NCBI GenBank assembly: GCA_017438845.1
Contig: JAFRUO010000008.1
Coordinates: forward strand, 1 to 64,000
Length of the DNA stretch: 64,000 nt
From: Clostridia bacterium
GTDB lineage: Bacteria > Bacillota > Clostridia > Oscillospirales > Acutalibacteraceae
Direction: 5' to 3'
The notes under the pieces were generated by a model. It had not been told where the DNA came from. It made no database searches and saw only the letters and a program-made list of their open reading frames with translations. Shown here piece by piece: positions 9,122 through 17,524 of the stretch. The position numbers and the translations under genes are program-made. Within the stretch, counting starts at the first letter, position 1. Each line of letters opens with the position of its first letter.

Positions 9122-9156
9122 GTAATAATTTCTGCTCTTGAAACAGGGGTGAAAGT

Positions 9157-9936
9157 ATGGATGAACAAATTATGAGAACGAGCGTTTTCGGCGGCTTTAA
9201 GAAGGACGATGTTCTTTCATATGTCGAAAAGCTTCAGAAGGAGATTGCTTCTCTGCAGGCTGAGCTTGACGCAAAGGCAAATGAAATTTCTTCGCTTGAA
9301 AGTAATGCAGCCGAGCTTGAAGAAAAGACGGCAGAGCTTGAAAGCGTCAGCGCTTCGCTTGAGGAAGCAAACAGAAAAATAGACGAGCTTACCGAGGAAA
9401 ACGGCGCTCTTACGCAGAAGGCGGACGCCCTCGGAGAAATTGCCGACGAGTATGTCAATGCCAAGGCGCAGCTTGAAAAGGAAAGCCTTGAAATAAAGCA
9501 GGCGCAGGCAAGACTCGGTGCGGCGTTTATTGACGCTCGCAAGTATTCCGATAATCTTGTTGCCGCCGCCAACGAAAGAGCTATGAAGGCTTCGCAGGGC
9601 TTTTCTCAGGACATTTCACGTCAGGCAGGGGAAATAACCAAGCTTTCCGCCGAAATTGACAAGCTTTCGGCGCAGTTTAATTCGACCGTTAACACGCTTC
9701 ATTCCGACATTGCCGTCCTTGCTCAGAGAATGAGCGCTTCGGCGATGAACCTTCGTCAGCGCAACGAGGCTTCCTTTGAGCCTAACCTTAACGTAAGCTT
9801 TGAGGTTGACGACGACGCCACGGGAGTAATCAACACGGACGACGGAAGCGGACTTACATATATTCAGTATCCGCCTCATACAAGATTTAATGAGGATTTG
9901 GACATTAAGCCTCTCGGCGATGAGGAACAGGCGTGA
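9157..9936 (+). CDS. DivIVA-like coiled-coil protein
   Basis: A 259-residue cytoplasmic protein. The first 25 residues (VFGGFKKDDVLSYVEKLQ) resemble the lipid-binding start of DivIVA/GpsB-type proteins; residues about 25-130 form a long Glu/Lys/Ala coiled coil; the Glu/Asp-rich C-terminus seems disordered. DivIVA-family proteins sit at curved membranes and organise division or spore polarity; the role here is inference. It overlaps the next gene by 4 bases (GTGA), so they are translationally coupled, and heads an operon with the tartrate dehydratase-like subunit and pcrA. Confidence 0.65.
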   Translation: MDEQIMRTSVFGGFKKDDVLSYVEKLQKEIASLQAELDAKANEISSLESNAAELEEKTAELESVSASLEEANRKIDELTEENGALTQKADALGEIADEYVNAKAQLEKESLEIKQAQARLGAAFIDARKYSDNLVAAANERAMKASQGFSQDISRQAGEITKLSAEIDKLSAQFNSTVNTLHSDIAVLAQRMSASAMNLRQRNEASFEPNLNVSFEVDDDATGVINTDDGSGLTYIQYPPHTRFNEDLDIKPLGDEEQA

Positions 9937-10472
9937 GTGAATACAGACTTAACACAAACGAGTTAAAAGAAGCCGCCTCTTACCTTAACGCAGGCGATAC
10001 AGTATATCTTTCGGGTACGGTCTATACGTCGAGGGATGCGGCACACAAAAAAATAATGTCGCTTATTGACGAGGGCAAGCCTTTGCCGTATGACATTAAA
10101 AACGCCGTCATTTACTATGCGGGTCCGACCCCGACGCCCGAGGGGCATGCTATCGGCTCCTGCGGTCCGACTACCTCGTCAAGGATGGACGTGTATGCGC
10201 CGAGGCTTCTTGACATGGGACTTTCGGCAATGGTCGGCAAAGGGCCGAGGAATGCCGAGGTGTGCGAAGCTATTAAGAGAAACGGCGCGCTTTATTTCTG
10301 CGCTATCGGCGGCGCAGGCGCTCTTGCCAGCAGATGTATTACGGACTGCGAGGTAATCGCCTTCCCGGAGCTTGGCTGTGAGAGTGTTAAAAGGCTTGAG
10401 TTTTCCTCTTTTCCGCTGACCCTCGCTATTGACGCGCACGGCGGAAACCTCTTTAAAAACAGCATGGAGTAA
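9933..10472 (+). CDS. class I fumarate hydratase / L(+)-tartrate dehydratase, beta subunit
   Basis: A 179-residue protein matching the C-terminal (beta, swivelling) domain of class I Fe-S hydro-lyases: GDTVYLSGTVYTSRDAAHKK near the start, YAGPTPTPEGHAIGSCGPTTSSRMD in the middle (about residues 62-88) and KRNGALYFCAIGGAGAL later. The start is GTG at 9933 inside the stop of the preceding gene. In most Clostridia the Fe-S-carrying alpha subunit is encoded immediately next to it; none is present here, so it must be elsewhere or the subunit is orphaned. Predicted reaction: reversible hydration of fumarate to malate or dehydration of tartrate. Substrate cannot be decided. Confidence 0.85.
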   Translation: MSEYRLNTNELKEAASYLNAGDTVYLSGTVYTSRDAAHKKIMSLIDEGKPLPYDIKNAVIYYAGPTPTPEGHAIGSCGPTTSSRMDVYAPRLLDMGLSAMVGKGPRNAEVCEAIKRNGALYFCAIGGAGALASRCITDCEVIAFPELGCESVKRLEFSSFPLTLAIDAHGGNLFKNSME

Positions 10473-10475
10473 ACG

Positions 10476-12872
10476 ATGTTAAAAGACGAAATATTATCAC
10501 TCAGAAAACAGATAATCGAAAAAGATTTTGCACGGATGAACCCAATGCAGAAAAAAGCGGTCTTTAAAACAAAAGGGCCGCTTTTAATTCTTGCGGGTGC
10601 CGGGTCGGGAAAAACTACCGTAGTTGTAAACAGAATTGCAAACCTTATTAAATACGGCGACGCCTATTCCTCCGACTGGCTTGAGAGGACGCCCGAAGAG
10701 GCTGACGCTGAAAAAATGAAAAGGTACCTTGACGGTGACGGCACGGTTTATGCGGACATTGCCGACCTTCTGCGCGTCAGGGCGGTCGAGCCGTGGCAGA
10801 TACTTGCCATCACCTTTACCAACAAGGCGGCAAACGAATTAAAGCAAAGGCTTTCCGTTATGCTCGGCGAAGCGGCTGACGACATCTGGGCAAGCACCTT
10901 CCACTCGTGCTGCGTCAGGATTTTGCGCCGTGACGGCGAAAGACTCGGCTTTTCAAAGCATTTTACCATTTATGACACCGACGACAGTAAGCGGGTTATC
11001 AAGGAGTGTCAGAAGCTTCTTGACATTGAGGACCGCTACCTTTCTCATAAGACAATACTTAAAGAAATCAGCAGGGCGAAGGACGCTCTTATCACTCCCG
11101 AGGAATACGCCGAAACCAATCAGGCTGATATAAGACTTGCAAAGGTAGGGGAGTGCTACAAAAAGTATGAGCAGATGCTCGCGTCAGCCGACGCAATGGA
11201 CTTTGACGATATTATAGTCAATACCATCAGGCTTTTCGAGGAGTATCCCGACGTGCTTGAGCATTATCAACGCCGCTTTCATCACATTATGGTCGATGAG
11301 TATCAGGACACAAACTATGCTCAGTACAAACTCACGGCTATGCTCGCCGACGGCTATAAAAACATCTGCGTAGTAGGCGACGATGACCAGAGTATATATA
11401 AATTCCGCGGCGCAACTATTGAAAATATTCTTCAGTTTGAGGACCGTTATGATGACGCTGAGGTAATACGTCTTGAACAGAATTACCGTTCTACTCAGAA
11501 CATTCTTGACGCGGCTAACAACGTTATCGACCACAACAGCGCCAGAAAAGGAAAAAACCTCTGGACGGATAACGGCACGGGAGAAAGAATTAAATGGCAC
11601 ACTGCACGGGATGAAGCGGACGAGGCAGGCTATATAGCAGACGAAATCGAAAAGCAGGTAATTGGGGGCAAAAAGCTCAGCGACATTGCCGTGCTTTACA
11701 GAATGAACGCCATGTCAGGTCCCGTTGAACAGGCACTTGTACGAAGGGGAATCCCGTACAGGCTTATCGGCGGTCATAAGTTTTACGACCGAATGGAAAT
11801 TAAGGATGCAATCGCATACCTTAGCGTTATCAACAACCCTGCCGACAAGGTAAGGCTTCAGCGTATAATCAACACGCCGAAACGAAGCATAGGAGCGACC
11901 ACTGTTGCGAACGCCTCACAGATTGCCGACAGTCTCGGAGTGTCGCTTTATGAGGTGCTTAAAACCTCAGACGAGTATGAGCTTTTAAAAAGGAGCGCAC
12001 AGAAGCTGCTTGCCTTTACGGATATGATAGAGGACTTTATAAGCTATTCCGAGCAGGCGGAGCTTAATGAGCTTCTGAGCTATGTGCTTGAAAAGACGGG
12101 CTATGTTCAGTCGCTGAAAAACGAGCCCGAAAAGTTTGAGGACAGAGTGCAGAACCTGAATGAGCTGGGCGCAACGCTTATAAGATTTAAGGAGGAAAAC
12201 CCCGACGGCGGACTCGGCGATTTCCTTGAAGAGGTCGCATTAATGACCGATATCGACAACTACAACGACGAGGAGGACAAGGCGGTCCTTATGACTCTTC
12301 ATTCGGCTAAGGGACTCGAGTTCCCGATAGTGTTTATCTGCGGAATGGAGGAGGGCGTTTTCCCCGGAATGCAGAGTATGTATAACCCCGAGGAGGTCGA
12401 GGAGGAAAGGCGGCTTTGCTACGTCGGCATAACGCGCGCCAAACAGCTGCTTTACCTTACCAATGCGAAGACGAGGCTTATGTACGGCTCGACAAACTAC
12501 TACCGTCCGTCAAGGTTTTTGGAGGAAATCCCCGAGGAGCTTTTAAAGCACAGCTCTGCGGCGGTCAGCTACGGCGGTTTTTCCTCATTTGCTCAGACGC
12601 CTTCAAGAAGCGTCGGTAATACGCCTTCAAGGCAGTCGGACTTTACCCCTTCCGAAAAGGTTGACCGTGGATTTTCAGGCTCTTCAAACCGCACCGACAG
12701 TAAAGCTTCACTTGATTTCAAGGTCGGTGATGCGGTACGCCACAAGGTGTTCGGTGAGGGCGTTATTACAAGCGTTCAGCCTATGGGCGGCGATATGCTG
12801 ATTGAAATAGCCTTCACTCAGCGGGGCACTAAAAAGCTGATGGGCAAAATGGCAAAGCTAACGAAAATATAA
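10476..12872 (+). CDS. pcrA: ATP-dependent DNA helicase, UvrD/PcrA family
   Basis: A 798-residue superfamily 1A 3'-5' helicase. Motifs in order: Q motif (MNPMQKKAV), Walker A LAGAGSGKTT, Ia (AITFTNKAANELK), II (VDEYQDTN), III (VVGDDDQSIYKFRGA), IV (RLEQNYRST), V (LMTLHSAKGLEFP) and VI (VGITRAKQLLYL). The C-terminus has a Ser/Thr-rich linker and a Tudor-like PcrA tail (VGDAVRHKVFGEG...), which binds RNA polymerase in Bacillus. An insertion of about 40 residues after motif I (about 72-105) is slightly longer than usual. It acts in nucleotide excision repair, replication restart and removal of transcription obstacles. It begins 3 bases after the preceding gene. Confidence 0.95.
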   Translation: MLKDEILSLRKQIIEKDFARMNPMQKKAVFKTKGPLLILAGAGSGKTTVVVNRIANLIKYGDAYSSDWLERTPEEADAEKMKRYLDGDGTVYADIADLLRVRAVEPWQILAITFTNKAANELKQRLSVMLGEAADDIWASTFHSCCVRILRRDGERLGFSKHFTIYDTDDSKRVIKECQKLLDIEDRYLSHKTILKEISRAKDALITPEEYAETNQADIRLAKVGECYKKYEQMLASADAMDFDDIIVNTIRLFEEYPDVLEHYQRRFHHIMVDEYQDTNYAQYKLTAMLADGYKNICVVGDDDQSIYKFRGATIENILQFEDRYDDAEVIRLEQNYRSTQNILDAANNVIDHNSARKGKNLWTDNGTGERIKWHTARDEADEAGYIADEIEKQVIGGKKLSDIAVLYRMNAMSGPVEQALVRRGIPYRLIGGHKFYDRMEIKDAIAYLSVINNPADKVRLQRIINTPKRSIGATTVANASQIADSLGVSLYEVLKTSDEYELLKRSAQKLLAFTDMIEDFISYSEQAELNELLSYVLEKTGYVQSLKNEPEKFEDRVQNLNELGATLIRFKEENPDGGLGDFLEEVALMTDIDNYNDEEDKAVLMTLHSAKGLEFPIVFICGMEEGVFPGMQSMYNPEEVEEERRLCYVGITRAKQLLYLTNAKTRLMYGSTNYYRPSRFLEEIPEELLKHSSAAVSYGGFSSFAQTPSRSVGNTPSRQSDFTPSEKVDRGFSGSSNRTDSKASLDFKVGDAVRHKVFGEGVITSVQPMGGDMLIEIAFTQRGTKKLMGKMAKLTKI

Positions 12873-12876
12873 ATCA

Positions 12877-12903
12877 AAACCACCCGTAAAACGGGTGGTT
12901 TGT
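12877..12903. terminator. hairpin behind pcrA (IS200 right end, possible terminator)
   Basis: AAACCACCCGT and ACGGGTGGTTT arms around AAA, 5 bases after the pcrA stop. It has T at its end but no long T run; it fits the sub-terminal hairpin of the IS200 element better than an independent terminator, though both may apply. Confidence 0.6.
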
Positions 12904-13001
12904 GCAGACCCTAAAAGGGTCTATTACTGGCTACATCTCAAGATGTATGAAAAGTCCGCCAATCGCATATTTTTTCAGGCTGCTGCTAAAGCAGCCTTTT
13001 C

Positions 13002-13475
13002 TTATGCCTTGGTATTCTTTTCACCCGTGAACGGGTCTATGTATTCTTTAAGGCTTATCTGGTCTTCCATCATATCTTCTCTAAGCTGATTTTGTATGTA
13101 CTCCGCTATTTTCTTTTCGTTTTTGCCTACTGTGTCCACATAATACCCCCTACTCCAAAAATGGCGATTTCCGTACTTGTACTTCAAATTTGCATGTCTG
13201 TCGAATATCATCAAACTGCTTTTTCCTTTCAGATATCCTACAAATTGCGATACACTTTTTTTTGGCGGTATGCTTACCAACATGTGTACATGATCTGTAC
13301 ACAACTCTGCTTCTATTATTTCTACTTCCTTCTGTTCGCACAGTTTCCTTAGTATTACTCCAATATCCTTTCGGATATCTCCGTATATCTCCATCCTCCT
13401 GTACTTTGGTGCAAACACTATATGATATTTGCATCTCCAACTTGAATGTGATAAACTGTTTATGTCATCTTTCAT
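13002..13475 (-). CDS. tnpA: IS200-type transposase (HUH, Y1)
   Basis: A 157-residue single-strand DNA transposase of usual length. The HUH metal-binding motif is in CTDHVHMLVSIPP and the catalytic tyrosine in SRGYYVDTVG; WRCKYHIVFAPKYRR at the start and the KGKSSLMIF helix are typical. It works as a dimer that cuts and joins the hairpin ends of the element. GGAGGC lies before the ATG; a GGCTGCTG/CAGCAGCC hairpin after the stop (about 12978-12997) is its terminator. The gene appears intact, so the element could be active. No tnpB is present. Confidence 0.95.
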   Translation of the reverse strand: MKDDINSLSHSSWRCKYHIVFAPKYRRMEIYGDIRKDIGVILRKLCEQKEVEIIEAELCTDHVHMLVSIPPKKSVSQFVGYLKGKSSLMIFDRHANLKYKYGNRHFWSRGYYVDTVGKNEKKIAEYIQNQLREDMMEDQISLKEYIDPFTGEKNTKA

Positions 13476-13600
13476 GATGATGCCTCCTTTGATAGTTTTG
13501 CGGTTGGCGAACCTGCTTTATTCTATCATAGGAGGCTTTTTCGCTGGAAGCTCTTTTATTTCCACCGGCATAGCCGGTGGTTGTCTGTCTCTTAAGAGCC

Positions 13601-13645
13601 AAAACAGCGGTGATGCAGATACTGCGTCACCGCTGAGCTTTTTTA
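13601..13645. terminator. hairpin at the end of rodA
   Basis: CAGCGGTGATGCAG and CTGCGTCACCGCTG arms. A six-T run follows on the plus strand and four T on the minus strand, so it can end transcripts from both sides of the IS200/rodA junction. Confidence 0.7.
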
Positions 13646-14809
13646 TCATAAAAGTGAATCGTAAACCTTGATTCTCACCGTTTCCTCATTACAGTTGTGC
13701 CGGTAAATGCTCAGCACCAGCCCGACTCCGAGATATACGCAAAGGTTAGCCGAGCCGCCTGCGCTGTAAAACGGAAGCGTAATGCCGACAACAGGCATAA
13801 CCATTAAGCACATACCAATGTTGATTAGCATCTGTCCGATTATCATAGCCGCCATACCGTTACAGATAAGCTTAGTCGAAAATGTTTGAGATTTTCTGCC
13901 GACCGAAATCATTCTTATCGAGATAAGCACAAGCAAAAGCAGAGCCGCCGCAGCGCCTGCAAAGCCGAGCTCCTCTCCGATAACGGCAAAAATCATATCG
14001 TTCTGACCCTCGGGAATAAGTCCTGCCTGCGTGTATGAACCCTTAAAAAGACCCTGACCCGTAAATCCGCCCGAGCCGATTGCGGTCATTCCGTATTTTT
14101 GCTGGTAAATAATATCGGGATATAAATCGGGGTAGAGCAGAGCTAAAAACCTGTCCCTCTGAAGCTGCTTTAAAACGTAGGTCCATGCAAGCGGAAGCGT
14201 TGCAACTATAAGTGCAAACACACCTAAAAAGTAGCCCCAGTGTACATCCGCAATGTAAAGCATAATAGCGGTAATAACGATAAATACGAGTGAAGAGCCC
14301 ATATCGCCCGTTGTGGCGACAAGCCCAATCGGTATCATTGCGTGAGCGCCGAGCTGAAGAATGCTCAGCGGCTTGTTGATTTTGTCCTTGAGCGCTTCAA
14401 GGTGAACGCTGAAGGTTATGATAAAGCCGATTTTAACAAGCTCGGACGGCTGAAAGTTGACGGGTCCGAGCTTAAGCCAGGTGTGAACGTCGCTTCGTGC
14501 GGAAGGCCCTGTACCGAACACGTACAACAGAAGCATCAGGATAACACAAACTCCGCCGATTAGCGGCCAAAGCCTTGTAAACACCTGATAGTCAAATGCG
14601 GAAATAATAAGCGAAAGAACAATGCCGAGAGCGACCGCTATCAGCATAATAATAAATTCTCTTGAAAGTCTTTCTCCTTCGCCCAGGCTGTATCTTGTAG
14701 CGCTGTTAACCATAATGCAACCGAGCACGGAGGCCGCAAGGCACATAATAAACAGATAAAGATCCGTTCCTTTAATAAATGCTGCGGCATTGGCAAATAT
14801 TTTTTTCAT
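13646..14809 (-). CDS. rodA: SEDS-family peptidoglycan polymerase, RodA
   Basis: A polytopic membrane protein of about 387 residues with around ten helices. SEDS features: WPLIGG/ARSDVHTWLKLGPVNFQPSELVKIGFI (the conserved W-x-x-x-G and QPSE segment), TTGDMGSSLVF with the catalytic Asp region, and the large loop with GSGGFTGQGLFKGS and FAVIGEELGF. It polymerises glycan strands from lipid II together with a class B PBP, most likely in side-wall growth. FtsW is the alternative, but the short tail and single-gene setting favour RodA. The open frame reaches 14866; the ATG at 14809 after CGGAG is the better start. Confidence 0.88.
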   Translation of the reverse strand: MKKIFANAAAFIKGTDLYLFIMCLAASVLGCIMVNSATRYSLGEGERLSREFIIMLIAVALGIVLSLIISAFDYQVFTRLWPLIGGVCVILMLLLYVFGTGPSARSDVHTWLKLGPVNFQPSELVKIGFIITFSVHLEALKDKINKPLSILQLGAHAMIPIGLVATTGDMGSSLVFIVITAIMLYIADVHWGYFLGVFALIVATLPLAWTYVLKQLQRDRFLALLYPDLYPDIIYQQKYGMTAIGSGGFTGQGLFKGSYTQAGLIPEGQNDMIFAVIGEELGFAGAAAALLLLVLISIRMISVGRKSQTFSTKLICNGMAAMIIGQMLINIGMCLMVMPVVGITLPFYSAGGSANLCVYLGVGLVLSIYRHNCNEETVRIKVYDSLL

Positions 14810-14875
14810 TATAATAGCTCCGATGTTTATTATAATTATTATATTATGTATTGCAACTGATTTCAAGTAAAACTA

Positions 14876-14904
14876 TTTACGAAAGCTCTTTTTAGTGGTA
14901 AAAT
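14876..14904 (+). promoter_or_regulatory. promoter of tsaE-tsaB-rpiB
   Basis: TTTACG (14876-14881), 17 bases, TAAAAT (14899-14904), followed by an AGAGGTG ribosome site and the tsaE ATG. Confidence 0.6.
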
Positions 14905-14919
14905 AACAGAGGTGATTCA

Positions 14920-15351
14920 ATGCAAAGCTTTGTAACTGAAAGCTACGATGAAACGGTGAATTTAGGTGTTCGCCTCGGGAAAAAGCTGAAAAAAGCTTCT
15001 GTTGTTGCTTTTTTCGGCGGCTTAGGTATGGGCAAAACCGCCTTTGTAACGGGTATTGCCGAGGGCATGGGGCTTGAATGTGACGTGTCAAGTCCGACGT
15101 TTGCGATTGTAAATGTTTACGGAAAAAATTCGGAGCTTTGTCACTTTGATATGTACCGCGTTTCTTCGTGGGAGGACTTGTATTCCACCGGCTTTTTCGA
15201 TTACCTTGATATGGGCAGCGTTATCTGCTCGGAGTGGAGCGAAAACATAGAAAACGCCCTGCCCGACGACTGTATAAAAATATACATTGAAAAGGGTAAA
15301 CACGATAACGAGAGAATTATAAAAATATACGGATGTGACTTTGAAATATGA
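14920..15351 (+). CDS. tsaE: tRNA threonylcarbamoyladenosine biosynthesis ATPase TsaE
   Basis: A 143-residue P-loop ATPase. Walker A is GGLGMGKTAF (about residues 34-43), followed by SSPTFAIVNVY and HFDMYRVSSWEDLYSTGF, all hallmarks of TsaE. It drives turnover of the TsaD-TsaB complex that places t6A at position 37 of ANN-decoding tRNAs. It overlaps tsaB by 4 bases (ATGA). tsaD and rimI, often next in line, are not here. Confidence 0.93.
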   Translation: MQSFVTESYDETVNLGVRLGKKLKKASVVAFFGGLGMGKTAFVTGIAEGMGLECDVSSPTFAIVNVYGKNSELCHFDMYRVSSWEDLYSTGFFDYLDMGSVICSEWSENIENALPDDCIKIYIEKGKHDNERIIKIYGCDFEI

Positions 15352-16052
15352 GAATACTTGCTTTGGAATGTTCGTCGGTCAGTGCCTCGGTTGCGCTCAC
15401 GGAAAACGGAAGGGTTCTGTGCAGCGACTTTGTCAGGTCCGGTCTTACGCATTCGCAAACGCTTTTACCGATGCTTGAAAAAATGCTCAAGGAAAACTCG
15501 GTCGGTATAGACACGGTCGATGTTTTTGCCTGCACGGCAGGTCCGGGCTCTTTTACCGGAGTGCGAATCGGAGTAGCTGCCGTAAAAGGGCTTGCCGACG
15601 CGCGTAACAAGCCCTGCTTTGCAGTTTCTTCACTTGAAACCGCCGCTTATCCGTTGCGGGACAGAGAGGAAGTTGTCTGTGCGGTAATGGATGCGCGCTG
15701 TAATCAGGTGTACACCGCTTCGTTTTATAAGGGCGAAAGGCTGACAGAGGATGAGGCAATTCTGATTGACGAATTAAAAGAAAAGCTTCTCGGCTTCGGC
15801 AAAAGCGTTGTGCTTACCGGCGACGGCGCAGAATTGGTTTTTTCCAAACTGAACGGAGAAGTACCTTCGCTTTGTGTAATCCCTCCCGATGAATGCTTTA
15901 TGAGGGCTTCTTCGGCTGCACTGCTGAGCGAGGAAAAAATGAATGCGGGAGAAGCTCCGCTTGCTTCAAAAAGGCTTCTTCCCGTTTACCTGCGAGTGCC
16001 TCAGGCACAGAGGGAGTTAAACAACAAAAACAAATTAAAAGGAGATAAATAA
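15348..16052 (+). CDS. tsaB: tRNA threonylcarbamoyladenosine biosynthesis protein TsaB
   Basis: A 234-residue ASKHA-fold protein. The start LALECSSVSASVAL and the segment CTAGPGSFTGVRIGVAAVKGLA are diagnostic of TsaB. It lacks the metal-binding residues of TsaD and acts as its scaffold partner in t6A synthesis. It is translationally coupled with tsaE, and rpiB begins one base after the stop. Confidence 0.93.
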   Translation: MRILALECSSVSASVALTENGRVLCSDFVRSGLTHSQTLLPMLEKMLKENSVGIDTVDVFACTAGPGSFTGVRIGVAAVKGLADARNKPCFAVSSLETAAYPLRDREEVVCAVMDARCNQVYTASFYKGERLTEDEAILIDELKEKLLGFGKSVVLTGDGAELVFSKLNGEVPSLCVIPPDECFMRASSAALLSEEKMNAGEAPLASKRLLPVYLRVPQAQRELNNKNKLKGDK

Positions 16053-16053
16053 T

Positions 16054-16497
16054 ATGCTTTATTTAGCGGCTGATCACGGCGGATTTTTACTCAAGGAGGA
16101 AATCAAAAAGCACCTTGACTCGGAGAACATTGAGTATATTGATTGCGGCACCGATTCTCCCGAGAGTGTCGATTATGCTCTTATAGCGAAAAAGGCGTGC
16201 GATGAAATTGTTAAGGACAAGGATAACCGCGGTATACTTTGTTGCGGCACGGGTATCGGCATTTCAATGGCGGCGAACAAGGTTAACGGTATCAGGGCGG
16301 CGTGCTGCTCGGATTATTTCAGCGCAAAGTTTACACGCCTTCACAATGACGCCAACGTTCTTTGTATGGGCGGCAGAGTAGTCGGCGCAGGACTGGCATG
16401 TGAGCTTGTCGATGTGTTTCTCAAAACAGGCTTTGAGGGCGGCAGACATCAGAGAAGAATTGACCAGCTTACCGATATAGAAAACGCTCAAAAATAG
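16054..16497 (+). CDS. rpiB: ribose-5-phosphate isomerase B
   Basis: A 147-residue protein of the RpiB/LacAB family. LAADHGGFLLKE at the start and GILCCGTGIGISMAANKV with the catalytic Cys are clear, as is CMGGRVVG. It interconverts ribose 5-phosphate and ribulose 5-phosphate in the pentose phosphate pathway; some family members act on allose or galactose phosphates. It precedes upp, which uses PRPP derived from ribose 5-phosphate, a sensible neighbour. Confidence 0.95.
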   Translation: MLYLAADHGGFLLKEEIKKHLDSENIEYIDCGTDSPESVDYALIAKKACDEIVKDKDNRGILCCGTGIGISMAANKVNGIRAACCSDYFSAKFTRLHNDANVLCMGGRVVGAGLACELVDVFLKTGFEGGRHQRRIDQLTDIENAQK

Positions 16498-16498
16498 C

Positions 16499-16527
16499 TT
16501 GTATTTTTGCAGACGAGGATATATAAT
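16499..16527 (+). promoter_or_regulatory. promoter of upp
   Basis: TTGTAT (16499-16504), 17 bases, TATAAT (16522-16527), directly after the rpiB stop; GGAGG follows before the upp ATG. Confidence 0.65.
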
Positions 16528-16556
16528 TAATACAATAAAACTATGGAGGAAGAAAA

Positions 16557-17186
16557 ATGGCAAACGTTACAATCACCAATCATCCGCTTATTCAGCATAA
16601 GCTCTCTATTTTAAGAGATAAAAGCACGGGCTCTAAGGAGTTCAGAGCACTTATTTCCGAAATCGCGGCTCTTCTCTGCTACGAAGCAACAAGGGATTTG
16701 CCTCTTGAGGAGGTTGAAATCGAAACCCCCATTTCGGTTGCCAAGGCAAAGGTTATCGCAGGCAAAAAGCTCGCCTTTGTTCCGATTTTAAGAGCAGGTA
16801 CGGGTATGCTTGACGGCGTTCTTTCACTTGTTCCGTCGGCTAAGGTCGGTCATATCGGTATGTACCGTGACCCCGAAACAGCGCTTCCCGTGCCTTATTA
16901 CTGTAAGCTCCCTGCCGATATTTCTCAGCGTGAGGTTTTTGTTATTGACCCGATGCTTGCAACAGGCGGCTCGGCAATTGACGCAATTAACCAGATTAAG
17001 CAGTACAACCCCAAGAGCGTTAAGTTTATGTGCATTATTGCAGCGCCCGAGGGAATGAAGGCGCTTTGCGACGCCCATCCCGATGTTGAAATTTACTGCG
17101 CGGCTCTTGACGAGAAGCTTAATGAGCACAAGTATATTGTTCCCGGTCTCGGCGACGCCGGCGACAGAATCTTCGGAACAAAATAA
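16557..17186 (+). CDS. upp: uracil phosphoribosyltransferase
   Basis: A 209-residue type I phosphoribosyltransferase. The start [17 protein letters not shown], the [11 protein letters not shown] segment, the PRPP loop [12 protein letters not shown] and the uracil-binding end [16 protein letters not shown] are all conserved. It makes UMP from uracil and PRPP in the cytosol. A uracil permease is encoded with pyrR at 55.7 kb, so the full uracil salvage route is in this window. Confidence 0.97.
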   Translation: MANVTITNHPLIQHKLSILRDKSTGSKEFRALISEIAALLCYEATRDLPLEEVEIETPISVAKAKVIAGKKLAFVPILRAGTGMLDGVLSLVPSAKVGHIGMYRDPETALPVPYYCKLPADISQREVFVIDPMLATGGSAIDAINQIKQYNPKSVKFMCIIAAPEGMKALCDAHPDVEIYCAALDEKLNEHKYIVPGLGDAGDRIFGTK

Positions 17187-17203
17187 TTTTAGAATAAAAC
17201 AAA

Positions 17204-17245
17204 CCCTCTTTACATACTATTTACTGTATGTAAGGAGGGCTTTTT
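17204..17245 (+). terminator. upp terminator that contains the spoIIID ribosome-binding site
   Basis: Bases 17204-17217 pair with 17226-17239 over 14 bp (one G-T pair), loop of 8, followed by CTTTTT and then the spoIIID ATG at 17246. The GGAGGG Shine-Dalgarno (17234-17239) is entirely inside the 3' arm. When formed, the hairpin should both terminate transcription and hide the ribosome site. Confidence 0.85.
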
Positions 17246-17497
17246 ATGTATACAGTAAGCGACAGAGCCGTAACTCTGGGCAGATACATAGTCGACAACA
17301 ACGCTACCGTCAGGCAGGCGGCAGGGCAATACGGAATCAGCAAAAGCACGGTGCATATGGACGTGACCCGTAGGCTTCAAAAAATCAATCCTTCGCTGTT
17401 TCGTCAGGTGCGCCGTGTGCTCGATGTAAACAAATCGGAAAGGCATATAAGAGGCGGCAACGCCACAAGGGAAAAGTACAAAAAGGACAAAAAGTAA
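17246..17497 (+). CDS. spoIIID: sporulation transcriptional regulator SpoIIID
   Basis: An 83-residue DNA-binding protein, the usual length. A helix-turn-helix covers about residues 20-45 (VRQAAGQYGISKSTVHMDV), and the basic tail RHIRGGNATREKYK is typical. SpoIIID switches genes on and off in the mother cell during sporulation, downstream of sigma E. Its ribosome site is buried in a terminator hairpin, so expression likely needs a transcript starting inside or beyond the hairpin arm, or readthrough from upp. Confidence 0.97.
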   Translation: MYTVSDRAVTLGRYIVDNNATVRQAAGQYGISKSTVHMDVTRRLQKINPSLFRQVRRVLDVNKSERHIRGGNATREKYKKDKK

Positions 17498-17524
17498 GGG
17501 TAAGCACACGGCTTACCCTTATTT
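17495..17524. terminator. terminator between spoIIID and the convergent rnmV operon
   Basis: TAAGGGTAAGC (17495-17505) pairs with GCTTACCCTTA (17511-17521), loop ACACG. It lies between two convergent genes. Confidence 0.75.

Larger units (their letters stand above)
12874..13600 (-). mobile_element. IS200/IS605-family insertion sequence (tnpA only)
   Basis: About 0.7 kb with a single Y1 transposase gene on the minus strand and hairpin ends instead of terminal inverted repeats. The left end in tnpA orientation (around 13560-13580) has arms CCACCGGC/GCCGGTGG; the right end (around 12878-12902) has CCACCCGT/ACGGGTGG, next to a second hairpin GACCC/GGGTC. It is inserted directly behind pcrA, so the right-end hairpin may double as the pcrA terminator. 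Exact ends, including the cleavage tetranucleotide, are not resolved. Confidence 0.8.

Noticed and set aside
12977-13000. Hairpin with CTGCTG/CAGCAG as part of a CRISPR or integron
   Set aside because: A single hairpin right after tnpA; it is the terminator or right-end part of the IS200 element. No repeat-spacer array exists in the window.
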